DNA of 37,519 nucleotides from Rhodothermales bacterium (GTDB lineage: Bacteria; Bacteroidota; Rhodothermia; Rhodothermales; Bin80). Of the stretch, positions 26,987 through 35,631 are shown piece by piece (the first letter of the stretch is position 1; every line of letters begins with the position of its first letter). Location of the stretch: the NCBI GenBank assembly GCA_022821875.1, contig JAJECV010000075.1:1-37519 (forward strand), in the 5' to 3' direction. The translations under genes were made by a program, and so were the position numbers. The notes under the pieces are model-generated. The model did not search any database, had not been told where the DNA came from, and saw only the letters and a program-made list of their open reading frames with translations.

Positions 26987-27838
26987 TCACTCGTGCCCAA
27001 GTTTTTCCACCACACCGGCCATAATCGCGGACAACTTCGGTTCTGCAAGACCTGCGGCTGCGATGACATGCTCTAACGTTAAAGGCTGGAGTGACTCAGG
27101 AAAACATTCATCCGTAATCACACTCACCGCCATTACACGCAGATTCATGTGTCTGGCAACGGTCACCTCCGGTGTGGTTGACATACCGACAACATCTGCA
27201 CCAATCGTTCGGAGAAATTTGTACTCCGCTCTGGTTTCCAGACTAGGGCCCAGTACTGAAACATACACCCCCTCATGAAGCTGAATAGAATGGGCCTGGG
27301 CAACCTGCATTGCGTACTGGCGAAGATTGGGATCATACGGTTCACTCATGTCAGGGAATCTCGGCCCCCATTCGTCCACATTTGGCCCCACCAGCGGATT
27401 GACACCCTGCAGATTAATATGATCTGAGAGCAGCATCACATCTCCTCTCTGATAATCGGGGTTCATGCAGCCACACGCATTGGAGACCAGAAGACTGTCT
27501 ATGCCAAGGTTTGCCATGACACGAACCGGGAACGTCACCTGACGGGCACTGTACCCCTCATATAGATGTACGCGCCCTTTCATGCATGCTACCTGCACCC
27601 CCTTTAGCGTTCCAAAAAGGAATTCGCCCCGATGAGATTTGACGGTTGAGACAGGAAAATGCGGAATGGACTCGTACGGAATCCGGTGTGTGACCTTGAT
27701 TTCTTCGGTCAACTGTCCCAATCCTGTTCCCAGGATCAGGCCGGCCCGGGGCCGTAACTGCGTGATTTTGCGGATTACCTCCACCGCCGCTTCCACCTGC
27801 GCAATCTGCGTTTGAGGATCGGGAATATTCGTTTCCAT
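26987..27838 (-). CDS. Purine-nucleoside phosphorylase
   Basis: A trimer-type purine nucleoside phosphorylase that splits purine nucleosides with phosphate, serving salvage. The likely start is METNIPDPQTQIAQ at 27838 (283 residues); a longer frame starting at 27937 lies inside yggS and carries no family sequence. Phosphate and base sites are visible: LILGTGLGQL, then KSHRGEFLFG, GRVHLYEGYS, SNACGCMNPDYQRGD, and the purine-binding LGPSLETRAEYKFLR with Glu202. A late ITDECFPES has Asp where many relatives have Asn, which may shift base preference. It starts 4 bases after the yggS stop. Confidence 0.92.
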   Translation of the reverse strand: METNIPDPQTQIAQVEAAVEVIRKITQLRPRAGLILGTGLGQLTEEIKVTHRIPYESIPHFPVSTVKSHRGEFLFGTLKGVQVACMKGRVHLYEGYSARQVTFPVRVMANLGIDSLLVSNACGCMNPDYQRGDVMLLSDHINLQGVNPLVGPNVDEWGPRFPDMSEPYDPNLRQYAMQVAQAHSIQLHEGVYVSVLGPSLETRAEYKFLRTIGADVVGMSTTPEVTVARHMNLRVMAVSVITDECFPESLQPLTLEHVIAAAGLAEPKLSAIMAGVVEKLGHE

Positions 27839-27842
27839 CTGA

Positions 27843-28526
27843 TTAAGTTTTTTTGAACTGATTTCGCGGTCCAAACAGGGCCGAGCCGACGCGGACATGC
27901 GTGGCTCCTTCCTCAATTGCGATTTCGTAATCTCCACTCATTCCCATGGAGAGCCCCGGCCCTGTTAAGTGTCCATATCTGGAACGTATACGACGAAGCA
28001 GGCGGAATTCCTCACGCACCTTCCGTACATCTGGCGAGGCCAGTGTCATGAGGCCGGCCAGACGAACCGACTGAAATTCCTCCAGCGGCGCTAGAATCTC
28101 ATCTATGCGGGTGGGATCCAGGCCAAATTTGGACGCTTCGCCCGACACATTCACCTGCAAAAAGCACGGCAGTACCCGGCCTGCTGATTCGGCATGGCGA
28201 TTCAGGGTCTGCGCCAGCCGGATGCTGTCCAGAGCATGAAACTCCTTCGCATGCGCGACAACCTGACGCGCCTTATTTCGCTGCAGATGTCCGATCATAT
28301 ACCAGTTTTGATCTGGGAAGTGCGGCGCTTTCGCAACCAGTTCCTGCACCTTGTTTTCTCCAAACTCGGCGAGCCCGGCTTCAACTGCCGCAGCAACGAC
28401 CTCAATGGGCCAGGTCTTCGTCACTGCAATAAGGGTGATGTCTTTTTCCCTGCGCCCGGCCCGGCGACAGGCACCCGAAATTTTTTCCTGAACCCGATGG
28501 ATTCGATCACTGATCTGATTCGTCAT
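27843..28526 (-). CDS. yggS: YggS-family pyridoxal phosphate homeostasis protein
   Basis: A 227-residue cytosolic protein of the YggS/PROSC family, a PLP carrier and homeostasis factor that is a single-domain version of the alanine racemase barrel. The PLP lysine is in ITLIAVTKTWP (Lys37), followed by FGENKVQEL, WYMIGHLQRNKAR, FLQVNVSGEASKFG, LAGLMTLAS and LSMGMSGDYEIAIEEGATHVRVGSALFG, all standard motifs. The gene lies 9 bases after ybbP in the minus-strand block and 4 bases before the phosphorylase. Confidence 0.95.
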   Translation of the reverse strand: MTNQISDRIHRVQEKISGACRRAGRREKDITLIAVTKTWPIEVVAAAVEAGLAEFGENKVQELVAKAPHFPDQNWYMIGHLQRNKARQVVAHAKEFHALDSIRLAQTLNRHAESAGRVLPCFLQVNVSGEASKFGLDPTRIDEILAPLEEFQSVRLAGLMTLASPDVRKVREEFRLLRRIRSRYGHLTGPGLSMGMSGDYEIAIEEGATHVRVGSALFGPRNQFKKT

Positions 28527-28535
28527 TTTAACGCA

Positions 28536-31055
28536 TTAACCTTCCGCGCGAAGCACCGCAAGCACGGACCGGTCGTAAACACTCCGGTTACTTAGAAACC
28601 CGATGAGCACGGTCAATCCGACCACGGCAGCGATCACGGCAAGAATGGACTGCCCCGTCACTGCCAGCGGAAGATCAAACACGGTCATCGCTAGAATCCA
28701 GCCTGCGACTAAAGATAAAATCAAACCTGTTGCGCAGGACAAAAAACCCAGCACAGAATACTCCGCCATCGTAATGATCAGGAGTTGTTTCCTGCTGGCG
28801 CCCAAAGTTTTGAGCAGCCCGCTTTCTTCAATTCGCTGTAATCGGCCGATTAAGAGCGAGCCGACCAGAACCAGTACTCCGGCGATGAAACAGAAATAGG
28901 CCATGAACTGGATGGCAAAGCGGATCCGATCCAGAACTTCACGAATGATATGAAGAATCGCTTCAAGACTGAGTACCGTAACATTCGGGTAACTTGCGAC
29001 CACCAGTGACTGCAGGGAGTCCGGGGAGGTGGCTCCCTCCCTGCGACTGGTAATCACATGTGTCTGCGGCGCGTCTTCCAATACATTCGCGGGGAACACC
29101 ACATAAAAATTTGACCGCATCTGCTCCCAGTCTACGGTTCGGAAACTGGTGACCATTGTGGGAATCAATCTCCCCTGTACATTGAAGACGAGTGTATCTC
29201 CCATCTCCAGCCCCAGTTCTGCCCGCGCAAAATCGTCCTCCACTGAAATCGGGACAAAGGCAGAATCCGGCTGATAGGTTCCCGTGAAGGTGCCACGGGC
29301 AAGTGATTCGGCATCGGTAAGCCCGGCCCGGTAGGTAGATCGATATTCCCGTGTCAGCGGCCATGTGAATTCCCGTGTGGAATCCTTCACCAATTCCTCC
29401 ACGGTCTGCTCCCCGACCGCATGGAGGCGCATATTCACGATGGGAGAACTGTCAATGATCGGCCAGTTCTGCTCCTGAATCAGGCGTGTCACGCCGCTGA
29501 GCTGATCATTCTGGATATCAAAAAAGATCATATCCGGTCGACCTTCACCGCCTACAGCATCCATTTGTTGCACAATGGTGCTCTCACTGATCAGCAGTAC
29601 CATAACAATAAAAGTGCCCAGCCCAAGGGCGAGCATCACTAAGATCGTCTGGTTGCCGGGGCGGTGAAGATTGGCAAATCCCTGGCGAAGCGGATAAAAC
29701 GGAATCCGATTAGTCAACTTACGGGCAATCCACATAAGAATCTTTGCCATGAATACCAGAGCACCAAAAGCAATGATGATAGCCAGTGCATAATAGAGAC
29801 TCGCTGCCCAGCTTCCTGATTGGGCAGCGGCGATCAGAATCAGTCCACCCACGATAATGATGTAAGCCAGAAGGCGGGCCCGCGCCGGGGTCAGCGGTTC
29901 AATACTGGAACGGAGTGCCCGTAAGGGAGAGACCCCGCGCACATCCATTAGAGGCAGGATGGCAAAAATCAGGGTTACAAACAAGCCAACCCCGAATCCC
30001 ATCCCCATGCTTGACCACGACACGCGAAATGCAATCTCAAACGGCAGGAACGCGCTGATTGCATAGGGGATGAGTAATTGTGCCAATGCACCCCCGATAC
30101 AGCCAAGCACGCCCGCAATACAGCCCAGTATAAATGCCTGAAAAAAATAAATCGCAAAGACGCTCCCGCCGCCTGCCCCCATACACTGCAACACCGCAAT
30201 ATTATCCAGACAGCGACGGACATGTGCACGGATTGCTCCTCCGACTCCCAATCCGCCGAGCACAAGTGCACCAAAGCCCGCCAGTCCAAGAAACTGGTTG
30301 AAAAATCCCAATGCCGCTTCCCAGTTGTCCCGCTGCTCTGCGACCGTGTCAATATCTGCGTTGAAGCCATCCACACGGCGATACAGGGAATCCCGAATGG
30401 TCTCCGGATTTTCATCGGAGGCAAGTTTAACGTATACCTCATAATTCACCATGGCCCCGAACCCTAGAAGCATCGTATCCAGCGTCGCAATCGGAATATA
30501 TACCGAGGGCATGATGAACATACTGACTTCGGTTTCGCTGGGGGCACGCACCAGTGAGCCTGAGATTGCGTACCGCTTCCGGCCAATCTGGACGGTATCC
30601 CCTTGCTGAATACCGAGTGTCTCCATCAACCCTTCATCCACCAGTGCGCCTGACGTTTCCCTGAACCCGGCTGCCGCTTCAGCGGGATTGGAGTTCAGTG
30701 CCCCATAGAGCGGGTATGCATCTTCTACTCCATAGACACTCACCAGGCGGGACTGGTGCTGTATTGGGAAATAGGCAACCGTCATTGTGGAGACCCTCTG
30801 GGTTTTTGCAACCCCGATCGTATCCATGGCCGCCTGTGTGGAATCATCAAATGGCTGGTTATTGGAGAACCGCATGTCGGCCCCCAGGAGTTCCCTTGCC
30901 TGCTGATCGACACTGTACTGAAGGCTTTCAGATGTCGAGGACAATGCGACCAGCAGGGCGACCCCGACAATCATAGAGAACAGGAAGATCAGCAGCCGGC
31001 GACGGCTTCCCCGACTTTCCCACCATGCCATACGAAGAACCCAGGTACTGCTCAT
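28536..31055 (-). CDS. YbbP-like ABC transporter permease with two FtsX domains
   Basis: An 839-residue membrane protein with the large YbbP/lipoprotein-export-like layout: a signal-anchor helix (LLIFLFSMIVGVALLVAL), a long periplasmic domain with MacB-like strands, three membrane helices of an FtsX domain near residues 250-370, two more helices near 395-440, another periplasmic part, and a second FtsX domain at the end (IQFMAYFCFIAGVLVLVGSLL and two later helices). Its four-base overlap with the ATPase gene marks a two-gene transporter. Homologues next to tesA are proposed to export or assemble envelope components; the cargo here is unknown. Confidence 0.9.
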   Translation of the reverse strand: MSSTWVLRMAWWESRGSRRRLLIFLFSMIVGVALLVALSSTSESLQYSVDQQARELLGADMRFSNNQPFDDSTQAAMDTIGVAKTQRVSTMTVAYFPIQHQSRLVSVYGVEDAYPLYGALNSNPAEAAAGFRETSGALVDEGLMETLGIQQGDTVQIGRKRYAISGSLVRAPSETEVSMFIMPSVYIPIATLDTMLLGFGAMVNYEVYVKLASDENPETIRDSLYRRVDGFNADIDTVAEQRDNWEAALGFFNQFLGLAGFGALVLGGLGVGGAIRAHVRRCLDNIAVLQCMGAGGGSVFAIYFFQAFILGCIAGVLGCIGGALAQLLIPYAISAFLPFEIAFRVSWSSMGMGFGVGLFVTLIFAILPLMDVRGVSPLRALRSSIEPLTPARARLLAYIIIVGGLILIAAAQSGSWAASLYYALAIIIAFGALVFMAKILMWIARKLTNRIPFYPLRQGFANLHRPGNQTILVMLALGLGTFIVMVLLISESTIVQQMDAVGGEGRPDMIFFDIQNDQLSGVTRLIQEQNWPIIDSSPIVNMRLHAVGEQTVEELVKDSTREFTWPLTREYRSTYRAGLTDAESLARGTFTGTYQPDSAFVPISVEDDFARAELGLEMGDTLVFNVQGRLIPTMVTSFRTVDWEQMRSNFYVVFPANVLEDAPQTHVITSRREGATSPDSLQSLVVASYPNVTVLSLEAILHIIREVLDRIRFAIQFMAYFCFIAGVLVLVGSLLIGRLQRIEESGLLKTLGASRKQLLIITMAEYSVLGFLSCATGLILSLVAGWILAMTVFDLPLAVTGQSILAVIAAVVGLTVLIGFLSNRSVYDRSVLAVLRAEG

Positions 31056-31747
31056 GCGACTGTACGCACTTCTTCTGCGGTTTGATAATCCCGGGCAACC
31101 CGGCCGGCATTGAGTTCCAGAATCCGGTGGCAGGACTGGGCAAATTTCAGATCATGCGTCACGACGACCAGCGCTGTACCTGCAGTTCGATTCAGTTCCA
31201 GGAGCAATTCTTCAATTCGGTTCCCCGTGGCCGTATCCAGATTGCCCGTCGGCTCGTCCGCAAAAAGAATCGCCGGGCGATTAATGAAGGCCCGGGCGAG
31301 GCCAACCCGCTGCTGCTCTCCCCCGCTCATCTGTACGGGATAGTGGTGTGCCCGCCCCTTGAGCCCAACCTCATCAAGTAATTCCATGGCACGCTTACGG
31401 GCGCTCCCCCCTCCACTGAGTTCCAGCGGGACCATCACATTCTGCAGTGCGGTCAATGTGGGAATCAACTTGAAGGTCTGAAAGACAAAGCCAACCGAAC
31501 TGCGCCGGATTGCCGCCCGCTTCCCTTCCGAGCAGTCGTTCAGATTCTTTCCGGCCAGTTTGACGATTCCGGATGTCGGCGAATCCAGCCCCGCGCATAA
31601 TCCCAGTAAGGTGGTCTTGCCACTACCCGAAGGTCCTACGATAGCGCAGAGATCTCCCGTACCGAGAGAAAATGTGATATTATCGAGAACGGTCAATAAG
31701 CGGGACCCACTTTGGTAGGTTTTCGTAAGTTCTACAACATCAAGCAT
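31052..31747 (-). CDS. YbbA/LolD-like ABC transporter ATP-binding protein
   Basis: A 231-residue ABC ATPase with Walker A GPSGSGKTT (38-46), a Q-loop FVFQTFKLIPTLTALQNV, signature MSGGEQQRVGLARAF (140-154), Walker B AILFADEPT (159-167) and switch VVVTHDLKFA. It lacks fused membrane domains and groups by motif with LolD/MacB/YbbA-like enzymes that drive FtsX-type permeases. It overlaps the permease gene by four bases (ATGA) and is separated from the divergent tesA by only 14 bases, so the two promoters must lie partly inside the opposite gene. Confidence 0.93.
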   Translation of the reverse strand: MLDVVELTKTYQSGSRLLTVLDNITFSLGTGDLCAIVGPSGSGKTTLLGLCAGLDSPTSGIVKLAGKNLNDCSEGKRAAIRRSSVGFVFQTFKLIPTLTALQNVMVPLELSGGGSARKRAMELLDEVGLKGRAHHYPVQMSGGEQQRVGLARAFINRPAILFADEPTGNLDTATGNRIEELLLELNRTAGTALVVVTHDLKFAQSCHRILELNAGRVARDYQTAEEVRTVA

Positions 31748-31761
31748 TCAATTTTGGACTA

Positions 31762-32436
31762 TTGACTGATTTGCTGAAAATTAGAACCGCCCTGTGCACG
31801 GTCATGTGTCTGCATGTTTTATTATCTGCAGGGCCTGTGGTTGCACAGGTCGCTCCAACGGGGGGCACGCAGATTCGTGTACTTTTTCTGGGAAACAGTT
31901 TGACGGCTGGTTACGGCCTCCCTGCAAACGAGGCCTATCCCGCTCTTCTGCAGGCACGTGCAGATTCGCTGCAGTGGCCTGTAACCGTCATCAATGCCGG
32001 CGTGAGCGGGGACACCTCCGCCGGAGGGCTGAGGCGGCTCGTCCGGCAACTGGAATCCCCGCCCGACATCTTGATCATTGCATTGGGGGCCAATGACGGT
32101 CTGCGCGGACTTCCTCCATCCATGACCAAAAGCAATTTGATCCGGATCATTGATCTGGCCAGAGAGTCCAATCCTGATGTGAGCATCCTGCTTGCCGGTA
32201 TGCAGGTCCCTCCCAACCTGGGCCCCATCTTTCAGGAAGAATTCCGGGAGGTCTTCCCTTCTGTGGCAGACGAGATGGACACCGAACTGATCCCCTTTCT
32301 TCTGGAAGGAGTCGGCGGTGTCACTAAACTCAACCAGTCCGATGGCATCCACCCGAATACTGCCGGGCAGCAAAGACTGGCCGATACCGTCTGGCGTGTT
32401 CTGGAACCCGTTCTGCGATCACGTATCACAGGATAG
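31762..32436 (+). CDS. tesA: Periplasmic GDSL-type esterase/thioesterase, TesA-like
   Basis: A 224-residue exported SGNH hydrolase of the TesA (acyl-CoA thioesterase I/lysophospholipase/arylesterase) family. The N-terminus is a signal peptide (VMCLHVLLSAGPVVAQ). Conserved blocks are GNSLTAGYG (44-52, catalytic Ser46; the usual GDS is GNS), NAGVSGDTSAGGL with the oxyanion Gly, LGANDGLRG with Asn111, and SDGIHPNTAGQQRLAD with the catalytic Asp and His. The start is TTG at 31762. It is transcribed away from ybbA-ybbP, reproducing the tesA/ybbA/ybbP arrangement seen in Escherichia coli and many others, which supports the name. The 3' end overlaps an OLD-nuclease remnant on the other strand by 18 bases. 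Confidence 0.9.
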   Translation: MTDLLKIRTALCTVMCLHVLLSAGPVVAQVAPTGGTQIRVLFLGNSLTAGYGLPANEAYPALLQARADSLQWPVTVINAGVSGDTSAGGLRRLVRQLESPPDILIIALGANDGLRGLPPSMTKSNLIRIIDLARESNPDVSILLAGMQVPPNLGPIFQEEFREVFPSVADEMDTELIPFLLEGVGGVTKLNQSDGIHPNTAGQQRLADTVWRVLEPVLRSRITG

Positions 32437-32800
32437 CGGTATTCGAGATATGGCGCATAACCCATTCTGAAGCAGGCTAATGTCAATATTCCGATATGGA
32501 AAAAGGATTTGATCCGTTTCCACGGCACCATTGAGAAGATTACGGAGTTTGTTTTCAACTTTACTTCGGTTATCATCATCACCCCCAACACAGCACCATA
32601 AAATGCCAAGTCCATCGGCAATCTTTGCAAACATGCCTGCGTCGGCCTGCTGCTATGGAATGATTCTGATTCCCTCTTTATGGAGATTGTAACGAGGCGC
32701 CTTTGCCACAGCTGGATATATCATCGCAGTAGGGACCCGGGTTTCCCCGGGCCCCGCACAGAATCGTGAGTTTCCAAATGCGAACTCACGATTCACCCGA
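32419..32800 (-). pseudogene. Remnant of an OLD-family (TOPRIM) nuclease gene
   Basis: On the minus strand a frame runs, with one TAG, from about 32800 to the TGA at 32419. The upper part reads GETRVPTAMIYPAVAKAPRYNLHKEGIRIIP, the lower part QQADAGMFAKIADGLGILWCCVGGDDDN, then RSKVENKLRNLL and ETDQILFPYRNIDISLLQNG. This follows the TOPRIM domain of OLD-type ATP-dependent nucleases, normally VEGxTE..ALP, GI.II, AD.G.F.K.A..LGI.W, DGD and ILPYPNIE. The acidic Asp motif is scrambled (GGDDDN), and both the ATPase half and the normal C-terminus are missing, so it is a fossil. It probably belonged to a defence cassette; similarity judged by eye. Confidence 0.5.
32761..32794. repeat. Perfect 12-bp inverted repeat with 10-base loop
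   Basis: GAATCGTGAGTT (32761-32772) pairs with AACTCACGATTC (32783-32794) around a 10-base loop. It lies in the front edge of the OLD-type remnant. No T run follows, so a terminator is unlikely. Confidence 0.6.
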
Positions 32801-32826
32801 TGCACAAATCCCCTGTATATTGAGGT

Positions 32827-32977
32827 TCTTGCAAAACGAACAATCCAGGCTAAAAAGCGCTCCCGGGTGCACTCAGGTGAGCAAAAACCCTCAAGATCAA
32901 GGGTTTTGCAAGAGGCTCTATTATAAGGGACTCTAATTCGAATAATCCCAAAACCGGATTATAGATCTTGAGGGTTT
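32827..32977. repeat. Nested inverted repeats, possible insertion-sequence ends
   Basis: Three inverted pairs lie in 150 bases. TCTTGCAAAAC at 32827-32837 pairs with GTTTTGCAAGA at 32903-32913. AAACCCTCAAGATC at 32885-32898 pairs with GATCTTGAGGGTTT at 32964-32977. A third, ATAATCC with GGATTAT, lies inside the second (about 32943-32962). The block contains no credible gene. The TTGCAAAA core with a GAG..CTC border resembles ends of some IS5-type elements, but I cannot identify the element; it could equally be a protein-binding palindrome cluster. Confidence 0.5.
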
Positions 32978-33196
32978 CCGTTACACGGACGCACCGGGAT
33001 TGATGCGTACCTGCTCTACGAATTCGGATAAAATACACCGCAAAAATTCTTGATTAAATGCAGGCGGAGTATCTTCGGAAGACGCAGCCATACATTTAAA
33101 CTGGCCCCGCATGAAATCAGCATCAAACTCCAAAGCATGGTTTCAGAACCGCTTGTGTCTAACTTCGTAAAGGGACTTATTGAGGATCCCTGAATA
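32978..33196 (+). other. Leader region before the GHKL/methyltransferase operon
   Basis: About 220 bases between the palindrome cluster and the ATG at 33197. I see no controller-protein gene such as many restriction-modification loci have, and no clear promoter box that I would assign. A GAGG sequence about 15 bases before the ATG is a weak ribosome-binding candidate. Confidence 0.4.
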
Positions 33197-35605
33197 ATGA
33201 GTACAGATATTTCCAGACTTACACAAGCAGGACAAGAGCTTGAAAAGATCCCCGTGTCCTTAAGTTACGACATCATTCGTCTTTTTTCCGAAGGGCTGTA
33301 CCAAAGCCCCCATAAGGCAATTGAAGAACTTGTAAGCAACAGTTATGATGCTGAAGCTAAGAATGTTCATGTCCTGCTCCCCGATCAAAATGATGAGGAC
33401 ATCATTCCTGCTCACCTGTGGGTGATTGATGATGGGCACGGCATGAATGCCCATGAGTTTCATCATCTGTGGCACGTAGCACATTCTACAAAGACCGATG
33501 CGTCCCCTTCTGAGGGGCGGCGTTTACCTATTGGGCAGTTTGGAATTGGAAAACTGGCAGCCTATGTTCTTGCATGGAATCTCATTCACATAAGCCGTGT
33601 TGATGATCAATTCCGCCTGACGGTGATGGACTTTCATGTCATTGAGAAATTGAGCGCAGATAACCCCGGTCCTATCAAGATCTCGCTTCGCGAGATTGAT
33701 GAGCAGACGGCACGATCCTTTTTGTCGGATATAGAAAGACGGGATTCCAATGCATGGGATCTCCTATTCGGAGCTGATCATTTGAACTCCTCTTGGACTG
33801 TAGCTGGGCTATCTGATTTTCGAGGCCTTTACGACAAACTCTCGGTTGGAAGATTGAAATGGGTGCTGAGCACAGGATTGCCCCTTCATACAAATTTCAA
33901 AATATATCTCGATGGTGACGAGATCAAATCAAGCAAGTTAAGGCCGGATCCGCTTGATAATATTTCAATACGTGAGGAACTGAAAATTGGAACCGTCACT
34001 GGTAGTGCTCAAATCTACGAGAACCCCCTGACAGCAGGAAAATCGGTTCGTGTAGGGCGAAGTCACGGATTCTTTATACGTGTCCGTGGACGTGTTATCA
34101 ACTTGGAAGATGCGTTGTTCGGGATTACCCAGCCGAATCACGCGGCGTGGTCACGCTTTACTATGGAAGTCCATGCAGAAGGGTTGCAGACACATCTGCT
34201 GTCATCACGCGAAGGCGTGAGAGATTCTGCTGCTATCCGCGAATTCCGAGAGTATTTACAGCAGACATTCAATCAATGCCGCAGAGTCTATCAAGATTGG
34301 CATCAGAATCAGGTAGATGACCTAGACATCCAGGCACTTTTATCCGACACGCCCAGTCATCATATTCTTGAGCCTTTACTGAGTGGAGTTCAATTCACAT
34401 TAGAATCAGGTGAGGATTCGTTCTATATCTCTGCAACAGGGGACAGCACGGATCAAGATGTGTCCGTACGGTTGGCCGGCCTGCGAGAACAGATCGCTGA
34501 AGAACCATTCAAGACAACGAATTTCGTCCAGCACGGCCCTCATGCTGCCGCAGTACGCTATGAGCCTGGGACGCGTAATCTCGCCGTCAATACTGAGCAT
34601 CCCTTTGTCAATAAACTTACAAACGATGATCGGAATAGAAATCCGGCAAAATTGTTTGCTCCATCCGAAGTGCTTCTTGAAGGGCTCCTAAAAGAGTATG
34701 GGACTAGAAAATCTGTGATTGCAGATATTCTCCAGGCCCGGGATCGCGTCCTGAGACTCATGGCAGGGGAAACATTGCCCACCGCATCAGAAACTCTGAG
34801 ATTGCTCCGCGCAGCCAACCAGAACGAACATGCACTTGAACGTGCTACCGGTTCCGCATTTCGTGTTCTTGGGTTTGAATATGAACGAAGAGGCGGCAAT
34901 AAACCTGGGCCAGATGGCATCCTCTTCGCACACTTGGGGCGGCATGGTGACAATGATCGTGGCTATATGGGCTACAAGCTAGTATACGATGCTAAGCACA
35001 CGGATAAACCGACGGTTCAAGCGGACAAGATTGATCCATCAAGTTTAGAAGACTTTCGTTTGAGAGAATCCGCAGCATACGGTTTCTTCATCGCAGACAA
35101 ATATGCAAGTAAAAATGACTCGGATGGAAAAATTAATCGGAAGATCTTTTCAGAACAATCCTCACAAAATTATGAGTTTCTCACTTTGCTCAAAATTGCC
35201 CATCTTGAGCATTTGCTCAAATTACACTTCCGTCATGGTCTGACTCTGACAGACATCGGAAATATGTTCAAGGAGTGTCGCACAATCATAGAAGTTGATG
35301 ATTGGATCACTAAAATGCAAAGAAAATTCTCGGAAAGCGAAGTGCCTCTGGCCACTCTGGTCGAAATCCTTGAAGGTCTAAAAGAAGATGACAAGGCTGT
35401 ACCGAACGTCAAAGCGGCCCGAATGGTTAATGATGAACTTAAAAAATTCGAGCCAAATCGGCTGATAGCCCGTTTGAAGGCGGTCGAGATAATTATTGGA
35501 GATAGATGGCTGCAAGTAGAAGATTCGGGCGATGTCAAAATGAGTCAGACGGGTATGCAAATCCTTAGAGAGCTTGATCGGCAAATTGGAACACTGGACT
35601 ATTAG
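33197..35605 (+). CDS. GHKL ATPase fused to a PD-(D/E)XK-like nuclease domain
   Basis: An 802-residue protein with a MORC/MutL/Hsp90-type GHKL ATPase at the front: the N box IEELVSNSYDA (Glu44, Asn48), then WVIDDGHGMNAHEF (Asp79, Gly82), and the lid PIGQFGIGKLAAY (111-123). A second-half ATPase/transducer region follows (RVGRSHGFFIRVRGRVIN, LLSSREGVRDS). A coiled region leads to a predicted nuclease at about 545-700: ATGSAFRVLGFEYERRGGN, PGPDGI (Asp573), then KLVYDAKHTDKP with the D-x-K pair Asp598 and Lys600 and a downstream QADKID. Such GHKL-nuclease fusions beside methyltransferases are the prokaryotic MORC-like restriction systems described by comparative genomics. The gene is followed at 26 bases by the methyltransferase and looks intact. 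Nuclease activity is inferred, not shown. Confidence 0.8.
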   Translation: MSTDISRLTQAGQELEKIPVSLSYDIIRLFSEGLYQSPHKAIEELVSNSYDAEAKNVHVLLPDQNDEDIIPAHLWVIDDGHGMNAHEFHHLWHVAHSTKTDASPSEGRRLPIGQFGIGKLAAYVLAWNLIHISRVDDQFRLTVMDFHVIEKLSADNPGPIKISLREIDEQTARSFLSDIERRDSNAWDLLFGADHLNSSWTVAGLSDFRGLYDKLSVGRLKWVLSTGLPLHTNFKIYLDGDEIKSSKLRPDPLDNISIREELKIGTVTGSAQIYENPLTAGKSVRVGRSHGFFIRVRGRVINLEDALFGITQPNHAAWSRFTMEVHAEGLQTHLLSSREGVRDSAAIREFREYLQQTFNQCRRVYQDWHQNQVDDLDIQALLSDTPSHHILEPLLSGVQFTLESGEDSFYISATGDSTDQDVSVRLAGLREQIAEEPFKTTNFVQHGPHAAAVRYEPGTRNLAVNTEHPFVNKLTNDDRNRNPAKLFAPSEVLLEGLLKEYGTRKSVIADILQARDRVLRLMAGETLPTASETLRLLRAANQNEHALERATGSAFRVLGFEYERRGGNKPGPDGILFAHLGRHGDNDRGYMGYKLVYDAKHTDKPTVQADKIDPSSLEDFRLRESAAYGFFIADKYASKNDSDGKINRKIFSEQSSQNYEFLTLLKIAHLEHLLKLHFRHGLTLTDIGNMFKECRTIIEVDDWITKMQRKFSESEVPLATLVEILEGLKEDDKAVPNVKAARMVNDELKKFEPNRLIARLKAVEIIIGDRWLQVEDSGDVKMSQTGMQILRELDRQIGTLDY

Positions 35606-35631
35606 CGTGCATTTTTAGCCACAGTCTGACG

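Noticed and set aside
26987-27937. Long form of the purine nucleoside phosphorylase (316 codons)
   Set aside because: The extra N-terminus overlaps yggS and lacks conservation; METNIPDPQ at 27838 fits spacing and family length.
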